Positions 1 through 8,810 are shown, numbered from the stretch's first letter. The stretch: 48,866 bases of DNA from GAS188 sp035949255 (GCA_035949255.1 DASZIL010000167.1:1-48866); one strand, 5' to 3'. Notes: a model not told the origin generated them from the letters alone. Numbers and translations: made by a program.

Positions 1-373
1 TTTAACGGTGAGCCAGATCTGAAATATACTCAAGATAAACAGCAGAGAGGAAGGTGTAGATATTCTGCTTGAGATCAATTGAACTAGAAACAAGAAAGCA
101 GAAATCAAGAACAACCACCCTGTTTTATCCGCGGTCATGCAATCTCCTTACGGAGATCGGGATCAAGGCAAGCGTGACCAAGGTAAGCGCAGCAATCGCG
201 AGATACCCGGCCCAGACATATCCTTGTGTCATCGCAAAAATGCCGAGAACCAAGAAAAGCATCTGCGCATAAGCTATTCTCAGCCAGAAGCGCAAAAACG
301 CTCCTCGACCTACCCTGCCGCGCAGCGAGGGAGCGGTTGATGCAATTGTCTCAACGCATGCCTCCCGTGAGCG
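1..373 (-). pseudogene. DUF805 family membrane protein, frameshifted and cut by the window edge
   Basis: Read leftward, frame 373 to 131 gives a GRVGRGAFLRFWL start-like motif, two hydrophobic segments and the DUF805 hallmark ISVRRLHDR, then stops at a TAA. Shifting by one base at about 128-134 (gaccgcggataaaac, where gaccgcgataaaac would keep the frame) continues as DKTGWLFLISAF and runs open through base 1 as further membrane-like sequence. RRLHDRDK(S/T)GW is the expected uninterrupted family motif, so this is a one-base insertion in one gene. The 5' part has no ATG or GTG in frame after the TAG at 374-376, so the start also looks lost. The family is a small inner-membrane protein of about 110-130 residues with unknown function. 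A sequencing error could explain the frameshift but not the missing start. Confidence 0.7.
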
Positions 374-463
374 CTAGCAGGATTTGCGACGCAAGCGTTC
401 GTCGGATTCGCGCCTTGCATGTTGTTTGTCAAACACTTCTCTCGCGGGTCTCATTCGTTCCCC

Positions 464-1333
464 TCACTCGCCTTGTCTCAGAAGCTCCCGCAAGCCCTCG
501 CGATAGCTCGGGAAGGCCGGAGCGAAGGCCAATCTGCGTTTGATCAGATCGTTCCTCACACGCTTGTTCTCCGCGTAGAAGCTTGCTGCCATAGGCGAGA
601 GCTTCGCGGCTTCGAAGGAAACTTCGGGCGGAGGCGCGAGGCCAAGGAGCCCGGCCGCGAAGGCGACGACGTCCTGTGGTGGGGAGGGCTCGTCATCCGT
701 CACGTTGTAAACGGCGCTCGCAACATCTTTCTTCAGTGAAAGTCCGAGCGCTGTCGCGATGTCCTCGACATGGACGCGATTGAAGCTCTGTCCGGGCTTG
801 ATGATGCGCCGCGCCTTCCCCTCGCGAAGCGCCACGAGCGCGTTGCGGCCAGGACCGTAAATTCCCGGCAAGCGAAAGCTGATCACCTGGATGCGTGCCT
901 GTGTTCCGAGGCGGCTCCAGCTTGCTTCCGCCGCGAGGCGCGCCCGGCTCCGCGCCGATGAAGGCCGGCAGGGTGTCGTCTCGTCCACCCAGGCGCCGCC
1001 ATGGTCGCCATAGACGCCGATCGTGGAAAGATAGCCGATCCAGCGAAGGCGCCCGGCCTCGGCGATCGGTTGCGAAAGCGTCTCGGGCAACGGGTCGTTC
1101 TCGCCAGCCGGCGGGATCGAGACGAGGAGTGCCTCGGCTTCGCGAAGCGCGGAGGCGGCCGTTCCGATCTCGCGCGTTCGCGCGTCGAACGTGCAGGCCT
1201 CGATGCCTTCGGCGAGGAGCGCCTTCGCCTTCTCGGGGCTGCGCACTGTTCCGCTGACGCGCCACCCCTCGGCGAGCTTTCGGCGCGCAAAGACGGTCGC
1301 CGAATAGCCGAGCCCCAGGATGAAGAGGTTCAT
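464..1333 (-). CDS. NAD(P)-binding SDR/epimerase-like protein (YeeZ type)
   Basis: This 289-residue protein begins with a Rossmann motif (LGLGYSA near residues 6-12) and has the extended-SDR segment STIGVYG near residue 103. It resembles the YeeZ group of atypical extended SDRs. These lack the standard YxxxK pair, and none is obvious here. The substrate is unknown. Its ATG overlaps the queG stop codon by four bases (ATGA), so it is translationally coupled to queG. Start and length fit the family. The role in a gst-queG-SDR group cannot be read from the sequence. Confidence 0.8.
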   Translation of the reverse strand: MNLFILGLGYSATVFARRKLAEGWRVSGTVRSPEKAKALLAEGIEACTFDARTREIGTAASALREAEALLVSIPPAGENDPLPETLSQPIAEAGRLRWIGYLSTIGVYGDHGGAWVDETTPCRPSSARSRARLAAEASWSRLGTQARIQVISFRLPGIYGPGRNALVALREGKARRIIKPGQSFNRVHVEDIATALGLSLKKDVASAVYNVTDDEPSPPQDVVAFAAGLLGLAPPPEVSFEAAKLSPMAASFYAENKRVRNDLIKRRLAFAPAFPSYREGLRELLRQGE

Positions 1334-2505
1334 GCCCTGACTTGGCTTTCGCTCGATGCTTGGGCGCGGGCTTGGGCTTGCGCTTCGATGCTATCGAGCT
1401 CCGCGAGCACCTCCGCGTGCTTTTCCTCGCCGCGGTGGCGCTTCGCGAGCGCGGCGAAACTTTCCTTCGGCAGCAGGCGAGAAGCGGCCCAGGCCGCCAT
1501 GGCGCGCACCAGCGGGGAGGGGTCGCGGAGCAAGCTCTCGGCCTCGCGCGCGAGCGCGGCCTTTCCCGAATTGCCGATGGCGATGAGCACATTGCGGATG
1601 AAGCGATCGCGTCCTGTGCGTTTCACCGGTGTGCCCGCGAAAAGCTTGCGGAAAGCTGCATCATCGAGTTGGGCGAGCTCGCGCAAGGAGAGATTATTCA
1701 GCTCCTCGCGCTCGGCCATGCGCATGTCACGGCTCGCCTTCGCATATTTGTTCCAGGGGCATATGGCGAGGCAATCGTCGCAGCCGAAGATGCGATTGCC
1801 GATCGCTTCGCGGAATTCGCGCGGGATCGTTCCCTTGTGCTCGATCGTCAGGTAGGCGATGCAGCGGCGGGCATCGAGCCGATAAGGGGCGGGAAATGCC
1901 TTCGTCGGACAGATGTCGAGACAACGCCGGCACGAGCCGCAATGATCGGCGCCCGGGTCATCGACAGGGAGCTCCGCCGTCGTGAAGATCGCGCCGAGGA
2001 GAAGCCAGGAGCCGAGCTCGCGCGAAAGGAGGACGGTGTGCTTGCCCTGCCAGCCGAGCCCGGCGGCGGCGGCGAGGGGCTTCTCCATCACCGGCGCGGT
2101 GTCGACGAAGACCTTCACCTCGGCGCCGGCCAGCGAGACAAGGGCTTGCGCGAGCTCCTTCAGCCGCCCCTTGATCACGTCGTGATAGTCGCGCCGGCGC
2201 GCATAGGTCGCGATGAGGCCGATCTCGCGTTGCGCGAGCGCCTCCAACGGGCTCGATGACGGGGGGGCGTCGAGGCCGAGCATGATGATGCTGCGCACCT
2301 CTCCCCAGAGCGCGGGCGGCGAGGCACGCCGTTCCGGCTCTTGCGCCATCCAGATCATGTCGCCGTGCTCGCCTGCCGCGATCCATTCGCGAAGGCGCTG
2401 GCCGAGCTCCGGGACGGCCGCCGGCGCGGTTATGCCGAAAGCGGAGAAGCCGAGATTCTTGGCTCGCGCCGCGAGCGCAGAGCGCAGCGTGGCGGCGTTG
2501 CTCAC
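1330..2505 (-). CDS. queG: Epoxyqueuosine reductase QueG
   Basis: This iron-sulfur and cobalamin enzyme carries out the last step of queuosine synthesis, reducing epoxyqueuosine in tRNA. The 391-residue protein shows the catalytic-Asp motif VDTAPVMEK (Asp135). Its two ferredoxin-type clusters use CGSCRRCLDICP (Cys189, 192, 195, 199) and Cys215 with GCDDCLAICP (Cys242, 245, 249). The C-terminal 130 residues look like HEAT-type helical repeats. I chose the GTG at 2505 because it follows gggagaag at a good distance and the family sequence starts here. An open frame reaches back to 2586, but that part overlaps the end of gst. It lies 34 bases downstream of gst and overlaps the SDR gene by four bases. 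Confidence 0.93.
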   Translation of the reverse strand: MSNAATLRSALAARAKNLGFSAFGITAPAAVPELGQRLREWIAAGEHGDMIWMAQEPERRASPPALWGEVRSIIMLGLDAPPSSSPLEALAQREIGLIATYARRRDYHDVIKGRLKELAQALVSLAGAEVKVFVDTAPVMEKPLAAAAGLGWQGKHTVLLSRELGSWLLLGAIFTTAELPVDDPGADHCGSCRRCLDICPTKAFPAPYRLDARRCIAYLTIEHKGTIPREFREAIGNRIFGCDDCLAICPWNKYAKASRDMRMAEREELNNLSLRELAQLDDAAFRKLFAGTPVKRTGRDRFIRNVLIAIGNSGKAALAREAESLLRDPSPLVRAMAAWAASRLLPKESFAALAKRHRGEEKHAEVLAELDSIEAQAQARAQASSESQVRA

Positions 2506-2539
2506 CGCGCTTCTCCCTCGAGCGAGCTGCACGCGCCGC

Positions 2540-3238
2540 TCAGAAATCGAGATCGGCGTAATGCTCCGGCGGCGCGATGCCGGCAATTCGGTCGGCGAGC
2601 AGCGGACGAAAGCTCGGCCGGGATTTCAGGCGCGAATACCATGTGCGCGCCGTTTCATCCTCGTCCCATGGCACGTCTCCAAGAAAGTCCATGCTCGAAA
2701 GCTGCGCGGCGGCGGCGAGATCCGCATACGTCATGCGCGAGCCCGCGAGCCAATTCCGCTCGGCAAGCAGCCAGCCGATATATTTGAGATGATAGCGCAG
2801 ATTGGTTCGCGCCGCCCGTATGGATACCATGTCGGGCGCGCCCCCGCCCTCCGCGCTCGACATGAAGCGCTTGAAGACCTTTTCGGTCACGAGGAAGGAC
2901 GACACTTCTGTTTCGAATTTGTCGAGGAACCACCCCATGAGGCGCCGCACCTCGACACGGCCCGCCGGATCCTCCGGCAACAGGCGCCGCTCTCCAAGGC
3001 CGAGGCCCCGCGTCTCGTCAAGATATTCGGCGATGACCGAGGCGCCGGGGACGGCGGCGATCGACTCTTCCGCCAGCACCGGCGTCGTGCCGGCCGGGTT
3101 GAGCGCGAGGAACTCGCGGCGCCTTTCCCAGACGCGTTCCTCCTTGAGCTCGACCTCGATCCCCATCTCGCCGAGGACGAGACGGATGAAGCGAGAATGC
3201 GGGCAAATGGGATGATGATGCAGCGTTGCCATTGCCAT
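2540..3238 (-). CDS. Glutathione S-transferase family protein
   Basis: The protein has 232 residues. An N-terminal thioredoxin-like domain (HHHPICPHSRFIRLVLGE, then NPAGTTPVL and ASVIAEYLDE) is followed by an all-helical C-terminal domain with WLAGSRMTYADLAAAAQLS. The CPHS stretch at the active-site position could supply a Cys or Ser nucleophile. The cis-Pro is in the TTPVL segment. Starts at 3238 or 3232 are both possible (MAMATL) and neither has a strong ribosome site. The reading frame stays open upstream to 4120 through speD, but that is an artefact of GC-rich sequence. First gene of the leftward group with queG and the SDR. The substrate is unknown. Confidence 0.88.
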   Translation of the reverse strand: MAMATLHHHPICPHSRFIRLVLGEMGIEVELKEERVWERRREFLALNPAGTTPVLAEESIAAVPGASVIAEYLDETRGLGLGERRLLPEDPAGRVEVRRLMGWFLDKFETEVSSFLVTEKVFKRFMSSAEGGGAPDMVSIRAARTNLRYHLKYIGWLLAERNWLAGSRMTYADLAAAAQLSSMDFLGDVPWDEDETARTWYSRLKSRPSFRPLLADRIAGIAPPEHYADLDF

Positions 3239-3571
3239 ACGTGATGTCGGGAGTGAGCCGGGCGCCAGTGGGCCATGGGTCGGGGCCGGCGAGGTCGCGC
3301 CCCCTATAGGACGGGCGTTCACCAGCGGCAACCCAAGCGAACCCCCAATGTTGAGACCCAAGCGGAGCAGCCTGTCGGAGCGCGCGGGCTGCTCCCAAGG
3401 AGCAAGGAAATTTCCTGGGGCTGTCGAGAATTTTTTACTTGACCCTAACCGATTCGGGACCCATATGCGCCCTTCGAAGCGCGTCGCCACAAGCTTGGAT
3501 TCACGGGGCGCTTTGTAGATGACTTCGCTCCGGCTTGCCGGGTCTGCATCTGCTGGTTGGGGAGGGTTCCC
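3239..3571. other. Divergent intergenic region gst | speD with palindromes
   Basis: There is no convincing gene in these 333 bases. They contain a perfect 9-bp hairpin stem (ggagcagcc at 3364-3372 with ggctgctcc at 3387-3395), a perfect 12-base palindrome aggaaatttcct at 3405-3416, a possible speD promoter and an untranslated leader of about 100 bases. I recognise no known riboswitch or leader family. Confidence 0.5.
3439..3467 (+). promoter_or_regulatory. Candidate housekeeping promoter of speD
   Basis: TTGACC (3439-3444) and CATATG (3462-3467) are separated by 17 bases, matching the -35 well and the -10 moderately. Transcription would start near 3474 and give a leader of roughly 100 bases before the speD ATG at 3572. 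Confidence 0.45.
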
Positions 3572-4051
3572 ATGGATCGAGACGCCCTCTTCCAATCGGG
3601 GATGGACTTGGAGCTTCCAAGCACCACCCGAAAGGAAGACACTTCCTATATCGGTTCGTTCGTCTCTGACGACGACCGTAAGGACCACCTCGTGGTGAAG
3701 AACGGCGTGCGTTACGCCGGGACGCATCTCATTATCGAGCTCTACGAGGCAACGCACCTCGACGATATCGGCCGTATCGACAAGGCGCTGCGCGCCTGCG
3801 TCAAGGCTGCCGGCGCGACGCTTCTGCACATTCACCTGCACCACTTCGAACCGAACGGAGGCGTGTCGGGTGTCGCCGTTCTGGCGGAGAGCCATATCTC
3901 CATCCATAGTTGGCCCGAATGCGGCTATGCAGCGCTCGACGTGTTCATGTGCGGCGAAACGTCGCCCGAAAAATGCGTGCCGGTCCTCAAGAAGGCTTTC
4001 GGGGCAAAGCGCGTCGAGGTGGAGACGCTTTTGCGCGGCAAGGGCGTTTGA
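3572..4051 (+). CDS. speD: S-adenosylmethionine decarboxylase proenzyme (SpeH type)
   Basis: It makes decarboxylated S-adenosylmethionine, the aminopropyl donor for spermidine. The 159-residue proenzyme should self-cleave at Glu106-Ser107 in ESHISIHSWPE, turning Ser107 into the pyruvoyl cofactor. His112 and Cys127 (FMCGE) complete the active site. The Ser/His/Cys spacing (5 and 20) equals that of the Thermotoga enzyme. About 40 extra residues precede the conserved core. The ATG at 3572 has ggggagg seven bases upstream, so it is preferred over a TTG five codons earlier. speE follows after a gap holding a terminator-like hairpin. Confidence 0.94.
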   Translation: MDRDALFQSGMDLELPSTTRKEDTSYIGSFVSDDDRKDHLVVKNGVRYAGTHLIIELYEATHLDDIGRIDKALRACVKAAGATLLHIHLHHFEPNGGVSGVAVLAESHISIHSWPECGYAALDVFMCGETSPEKCVPVLKKAFGAKRVEVETLLRGKGV

Positions 4052-4090
4052 GCCGCGAAGCCTTGGGCGGTCGGCCTCGGCTCGAGGTGG

Positions 4091-4115
4091 TGAGGCGCGG
4101 TTTGGCCGCGCCTCA
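4091..4115 (+). terminator. Hairpin after speD
   Basis: A perfect 10-bp stem (tgaggcgcgg, loop tttgg, ccgcgcctca) is followed by ttcattt. The U-tract is weak, so it may only attenuate transcription between speD and speE. Confidence 0.6.
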
Positions 4116-4262
4116 TTCATTTCGGCTCGGCGATGCTCGGCTCATCAAACGGCAAAGCCGCTCGGCGGTGGCGGTTGCCTTTCCCAGAAAATCAACCCCG
4201 GTCGCGACGGCTCATCGGCTTTGCCAGTGAGCGCCGCGTAATCCTCTCACAGGCTGATCTTC

Positions 4263-5147
4263 ATGAGCGATAAGCGTTACATCCCCGAAACCCTGTTCGA
4301 CGAGCTTGGCTTTCGCATGAGCTTCGCGGCGGAGAAGATCGTGTTCCAGGGGCAGGGGGATTTGCAAAGCCTCATCCTGTTCGAGAACAAGCGTTTCGGG
4401 CGCATGCTCATGCTCGACGGTGCGACCCAGGTGACGACCGCCGATGAGTTCATCTATTCGGAAATGATGAGCCACGTGCCGATCCTCGGCCATGGCCGTT
4501 GCGAGGAGGTGCTGATCGTTGGCGGAGGCGATTGCCTGATCGCCGAGGAGGTGCTCAAGCACAAGGGCGTGAAACATTGCGTGCAGGTCGAGATCGACAA
4601 GGGCGTGCTCGATTTCTCCAAGGAATATTTCCTCGAATGGAACCGCCCCTTCTTCGAGGACAAGCGTGCGGAGAGCGTCATTGCCGACGGCATGCATTAT
4701 GTGGCGGACGACAAGAATCACGGCCGCTTCGACGTCATCATCGTCGATTCCACCGATCCCCAAGGCCCGGGCGCGGTGCTGTTCTCGCGCGAATTCTACG
4801 AGGGTGCGAAGCGCTGCCTGAAGCGAGGCGGCGTAATGGTGACGCAGAACGGCGTGCCGTTCTTCCAGCCCGATGAGCTCGCCTCGACGATCGGCATCTG
4901 GCGCGGATTGTTCGCCGACCCTTATGCCTATGTCGCCGCCATCCCGACCTATGTCGGAGGGCACATGACCATGGGCTTCGCGACCGATGACAAGGCGTTG
5001 CGCGCCGTTCCCCTCTCGACCCTGGAAGAACGCTTCGCCGCGGCGAAGCTCCCAACCCGCTATTACACGCCTGAGGTGCACAAGGCGGCGTTCGCTCTGC
5101 CGCGCTTCATTCGCGATCTCGTGGAGAAGGCGCTCGGGAAGGGGTGA
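4263..5147 (+). CDS. speE: Spermidine synthase (polyamine aminopropyltransferase)
   Basis: It transfers the aminopropyl group from decarboxylated S-adenosylmethionine, made by the speD product just upstream, to putrescine. The 294-residue protein shows the cofactor-binding VGGGDC (residues 86-91) and the catalytic Asp162 in VDSTDPQGP. Upstream conserved segments include LMLDGATQVTTADEFIY. Most homologs have GGGDG at 87-91, so Cys91 is a small departure in the binding loop. The gene converges on the exported protein gene at 5165 with a 17-base gap. A role with a different polyamine acceptor cannot be excluded. Confidence 0.95.
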   Translation: MSDKRYIPETLFDELGFRMSFAAEKIVFQGQGDLQSLILFENKRFGRMLMLDGATQVTTADEFIYSEMMSHVPILGHGRCEEVLIVGGGDCLIAEEVLKHKGVKHCVQVEIDKGVLDFSKEYFLEWNRPFFEDKRAESVIADGMHYVADDKNHGRFDVIIVDSTDPQGPGAVLFSREFYEGAKRCLKRGGVMVTQNGVPFFQPDELASTIGIWRGLFADPYAYVAAIPTYVGGHMTMGFATDDKALRAVPLSTLEERFAAAKLPTRYYTPEVHKAAFALPRFIRDLVEKALGKG

Positions 5148-5164
5148 TGCCCGTCTTCGCACCG

Positions 5165-6961
5165 CTACTGATTGGCGGTCGCCTTCACATCGAGCTTGTC
5201 GAGAATCGCGGCAGGGTTGGGTCCCCCGCCGGACATCAGATCGGTGATCCCAAGGCCGTTCGCATCCTTGGCCTTCACCGAAACCGAGAGGTTCTTCGGC
5301 TTTGCGATAAAGCTCGCCACCGCATTGCCCACCGCCTTGGCGCTGTCGGAGCCGCCCAGCAACTGCGGGATGCCGAGCGCGGCCTGCGTGCCCCATGACG
5401 CACGCAATTTGTCGGGCGTCGTCTTTTGAGCGGCCGCCACGCGCGCGACGATCTTGTCGAGGAGCCCGGTGTTCTCGACCCGCAAGCTCGCTTCACCGAG
5501 CGTGATGCCGAGGCCGGCAACCTGCATTTGCGCCGGCGAACCGGCGAAGAGCTCACGCGGCACGTTGCCGAGGGTGGCCTTCAGGTTGACCGAGCCCATG
5601 TCGACGCCCTTGGCGCTGATCTCGTTGACGTTCAGCGATTTGCTGCTCTCGTTCCAGAGGATATCGGTGCCGGTGGAGAGGTCTACCGTCTTGTAGCCGA
5701 GTTGTTGGAGCTCGGCGGCTTGGTTTTTCAGCGAGCTCGTATCCGCGGCAAAACGGTCGAGCCGGGATTGAAGGCTTGTCGGAATCGCTCCGACGTAATT
5801 GCCGAGCTTGATTTCATATCCCGCGAGCTTGAAGCTCTGCGGCGACGAACCTTGGGGAATGTCGACATCGAGATCGCTCGCTTCGATGGCGTCAAGATGC
5901 GGGACCGCGCTACGCCAATCAAGCTTCTTCATCGCGTCTTCATTCAACTCGCCGCCCTTGCCGAGGGTCGACATCGAGGAGAGAAACGGCTTGAGGTCCA
6001 AGCCGAGCAGCGCGGCGCGGCCGAGTTTCACATGTCCGCCCGCCGCATCGACCTCCAAGCCCTCGATGCTCCATTCGGCGATGCGGGAGTTGGCGAAGGC
6101 GCCGAACTTGATGGTCTGGATCGAAGCGCTTTGGAACGATGGATCCGGAATCTTGATGGTGATGTCTGAAACGGACATGCCATCGAACGCAATCGCATCG
6201 TAGAAATCAGCAAGCAAAGAGATCATCTTGGCGGCGACTACCGGCGCCAGGGTCTTGTCCGGCGCGGTTGCCTGCTTCAACATGGGGAGCATTTCCGCGA
6301 GCGGCGTGACCAGCGGGCGCGCTTTCACTGCGCCGGCACTCACATGACCGATATTGACCTCCACTCCGTTGGCATCGGTGGAATGCCAGTTTTCCAAGGT
6401 GCTCGGACCCGAGATCTGTTTTTGCGCTTCGCCCGGCTGAGCCGTCGCGTAGACGAACCGCACCACACCCGCGAAGTCATAGTCGGTGACGAGAAGCTTT
6501 CCGATCGAGGTATTGAGCGAGCGCGGACCTTTGACGTCGCTCGATATGCCCGCGATACTGACGCGCGCCGCCTTGCCGGCCTTGATGTCCTCGAAGTGCG
6601 TGTCGCGATAGGCAAGACTTTGGGTCACCGGCGCGCCGTTGCCGGCGACGGGCGCGGTGAATTCGAGCCGGATTTCGGGAATGGTGACGGAGGCGGCGTC
6701 GAGTTTCGACAAGATATCGGCAGTGGACGATCCCCAGGGGCCTTCCACGAGGGCCTGCAAATCGGCTTTCGAAAGCGAGGAGCCGCTGATCTCGATATGA
6801 GGAATGGTCAGTGACCCACCTTCGAATGTCGTCGTGACATTGTCGAAGGATACGTCCTGCGCGGCGAGCGCGGGGGCGATCAGGCCGAATGTGCCGAAGC
6901 TCGCGACTGGCGCCACGGTGACCAGTCCGAGCCCAAGGGCGAGCACTGAGAAAGACTTCAT
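5165..6961 (-). CDS. Large exported protein of unknown function
   Basis: I do not recognise a family with certainty. The 598 residues begin with a signal peptide (hydrophobic from about 4 to 33, likely cut after ALA). The rest is soluble-looking and rich in alternating beta-type segments of the kind SLTIPHIEISGSSL, SVTIPEIRLEF and DITIKIPDPSF. Each carries a T-I-P/K-I core, as if one unit recurs. There are no Cys clusters, no catalytic motif and no later membrane span. It probably acts in the periplasm or at the outer membrane. The gene stands alone, convergent with speE, with erpA 188 bases upstream on the same strand. Confidence 0.75.
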   Translation of the reverse strand: MKSFSVLALGLGLVTVAPVASFGTFGLIAPALAAQDVSFDNVTTTFEGGSLTIPHIEISGSSLSKADLQALVEGPWGSSTADILSKLDAASVTIPEIRLEFTAPVAGNGAPVTQSLAYRDTHFEDIKAGKAARVSIAGISSDVKGPRSLNTSIGKLLVTDYDFAGVVRFVYATAQPGEAQKQISGPSTLENWHSTDANGVEVNIGHVSAGAVKARPLVTPLAEMLPMLKQATAPDKTLAPVVAAKMISLLADFYDAIAFDGMSVSDITIKIPDPSFQSASIQTIKFGAFANSRIAEWSIEGLEVDAAGGHVKLGRAALLGLDLKPFLSSMSTLGKGGELNEDAMKKLDWRSAVPHLDAIEASDLDVDIPQGSSPQSFKLAGYEIKLGNYVGAIPTSLQSRLDRFAADTSSLKNQAAELQQLGYKTVDLSTGTDILWNESSKSLNVNEISAKGVDMGSVNLKATLGNVPRELFAGSPAQMQVAGLGITLGEASLRVENTGLLDKIVARVAAAQKTTPDKLRASWGTQAALGIPQLLGGSDSAKAVGNAVASFIAKPKNLSVSVKAKDANGLGITDLMSGGGPNPAAILDKLDVKATANQ

Positions 6962-7018
6962 ATTCGCACCTGCTACATGGATTTGCGGCCTTGAGGCCGA
7001 GGCGAGGCTCTACGCGCC

Positions 7019-7061
7019 TTAGAGCACGCTGGATTTAAGAAGAACCGCCATCATGCTCTAA
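7019..7061. repeat. Intergenic inverted repeat with TTAGAGCA/TGCTCTAA arms
   Basis: TTAGAGCA (7019-7026) and TGCTCTAA (7054-7061) are perfect inverted arms 27 bases apart, between erpA and the exported-protein gene. The octamer ATGCTCTA recurs in intergenic DNA at 31743 and 37708. It may be a decayed small intergenic palindromic element or a terminator remnant. Confidence 0.4.
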
Positions 7062-7149
7062 ACTTTGAGTGGAACATAATCCTTTTGGGAAGGGTGGCTC
7101 CCACTTTCGAGATTATGCTCGAGGCGATGGAGGTCCTTGGGAGGCGGTC

Positions 7150-7500
7150 TCAAACGGAAAATGAGGTGCCGCAGCCGCAGGAGGAGGTGGCGTTCGGATT
7201 GTCGAACCGGAAGGATTGGCCGATGAGATCGTCGACGAAATCGAGCCGCGACCCTTGCAGAAAGGGAAGCGACACTTCGTCAATGGCGACGCGCGCCCCG
7301 TCGCGCTCGATCACCAGGTCATCGGGGCTTGCGTCCTGCACGACGTCGAATGCGTATTGAAATCCGGAGCATCCCCCTCCGCTCACTGAGATCCGCAGAA
7401 GCGAGCCATCCGCTTCCTTCTTCATGATCTCGCAGATGCGCCGCGCTGCGCGCTCGCTCAAGGTCAGAGGAACGTCCTGTGCAAGGGAAGCATCAACCAT
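7150..7500 (-). CDS. erpA: Iron-sulfur cluster insertion protein ErpA (A-type carrier)
   Basis: This 116-residue HesB/IscA-family carrier delivers Fe-S clusters to target enzymes. The three ligand cysteines are Cys44 in SGGGCSGFQY and Cys108 and Cys110 in the C-terminal SSCGCGTSF. The length is normal. It is divergent from dgt with only 62 bases between the start codons, an arrangement common in Alphaproteobacteria. Assignment as ErpA rather than IscA rests on this context, since no isc or suf genes are nearby. Confidence 0.9.
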   Translation of the reverse strand: MVDASLAQDVPLTLSERAARRICEIMKKEADGSLLRISVSGGGCSGFQYAFDVVQDASPDDLVIERDGARVAIDEVSLPFLQGSRLDFVDDLIGQSFRFDNPNATSSCGCGTSFSV

Positions 7501-7562
7501 GAAAATGCCTTCTTTCGTCCGTGCCGCGATTGCGTCGTGACGCGACTATAACGTAATTCGCC

Positions 7563-8810
7563 ATGATGAATGATTCAACGCGTGGCAGGAAGGAGAGGCG
7601 CGTCGGCGAGCGCTGGCGCGCGGATTATGCCGTCGATCCCTCGAGCTCGCGCGGCCGCCTGATCGCCGAGCCCTCTTCCGCGACACGCTCCGAATTCCAG
7701 CGCGATCGCGACCGAATTATCCATTCCACGGCGTTTCGGCGCCTGGCGCATAAGACGCAGGTCTTTCTTTACCATGAGGGGGATCATTTTCGTTCGCGCC
7801 TCACCCATACGATCGAGGTCGCGCAAATCGCCCGTTCGCTCGCAAGAGCGCTAGGGCTCGATGAGGACCTCGCCGAAGCCCTCGCCTTGGCGCATGACCT
7901 CGGCCATACGCCCTTCGGCCATACGGGGGAGGATGCGCTCGACGATTGCATGCGAGATTACGGAGGTTTCGACCATAATGCGCAAGCCTTGCGCATCGTG
8001 ACCCGGCTGGAGCGCCGCTACGCGCGTTTCGATGGCCTCAACCTCACTTGGGAGACGCTCGAAGGCCTCGTCAAGCACAATGGCCCTATGCTCGACCAGA
8101 AGGGAAGACCGACCGGACGCTATCGCGAGCGGGGTGTGCCGCTCGCCATCCTCGAATATGACGCGCGCCATCCGCTCGAGCTCATGCGGTTCGCGAGCGG
8201 TGAGGCCCAAGTCGCGGCGATCGCGGACGACATCGCTTACGATGCTCACGATATAGACGACGGCACGAGGTCTGGGCTTCTCGATGCGGCAAATCTCCGC
8301 GAAGTTGATTTTCTCGCGAGGCTCCTCGACGAGATCGAGGCCGAGACGCCGAAGCTCGCCCCGCCCCGCCTCGTCAACGAGCTCGTGCGGCGGGTGATCA
8401 CGCGTTTCGTCGAGGATGTGATCGCAGAAAGCCGCTCGCGTCTTGCCGCTCTGGCGCCGCGCTCCGCCGCCGACATCCGCGCCGGCTCCTCGTCCATCGC
8501 CGGGCTCTCGCCTCCATTCGAGGCCGCCGATCGCGGCATCAAGCGCCTCTTGTTCCGGCGTGTTTATCGCGATGAAAAAGTGATGCGCATGCGCGCCGAG
8601 GCCGACGGCATTTTGCGCGACCTCTTCGCACATTTCTTCGCGGCGCCGGACCTCATGCCGGCCGAATGGGGGGAGGGGCTCGACGGTGCCGATGAGGCCC
8701 GTCGCGCGCGCCGCATCGCCGATTATATAGCGGGAATGACGGATCGCTACGCGGCAGCGGAGCATTCCCGGTTGACCGGCCGCAACACAACGCCAGGTGA
8801 GATGGGATGA
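7563..8810 (+). CDS. dgt: Deoxyguanosinetriphosphate triphosphohydrolase-like protein
   Basis: This HD-domain nucleotide hydrolase probably removes triphosphate from dNTPs and so tunes dNTP pools. The 415-residue protein shows the conserved opening RSEFQRDRDRIIHSTAFRRLAHKTQV (split here at residues 42-66), metal ligand His82 in RLTHTIEV, and His111-Asp112 in AHDLGHTPFGH. The C-terminal helical domain is complete. Two ATG codons in tandem open the gene. Its TGA overlaps the pepP start by four bases. Alphaproteobacterial dgt is often followed by argS, but here pepP takes that place. Confidence 0.93.
   Translation: MMNDSTRGRKERRVGERWRADYAVDPSSSRGRLIAEPSSATRSEFQRDRDRIIHSTAFRRLAHKTQVFLYHEGDHFRSRLTHTIEVAQIARSLARALGLDEDLAEALALAHDLGHTPFGHTGEDALDDCMRDYGGFDHNAQALRIVTRLERRYARFDGLNLTWETLEGLVKHNGPMLDQKGRPTGRYRERGVPLAILEYDARHPLELMRFASGEAQVAAIADDIAYDAHDIDDGTRSGLLDAANLREVDFLARLLDEIEAETPKLAPPRLVNELVRRVITRFVEDVIAESRSRLAALAPRSAADIRAGSSSIAGLSPPFEAADRGIKRLLFRRVYRDEKVMRMRAEADGILRDLFAHFFAAPDLMPAEWGEGLDGADEARRARRIADYIAGMTDRYAAAEHSRLTGRNTTPGEMG

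Noticed and set aside
3239..4120. Extension of the gst frame over speD
   Set aside because: The residues are low complexity and unlike any GST, and they oppose the well-supported speD gene.
5426..6169. Long open frame antisense to the exported-protein gene
   Set aside because: It is a by-product of high third-position GC on the other strand; no domain, no ribosome site, and the minus-strand gene has a clear signal peptide.
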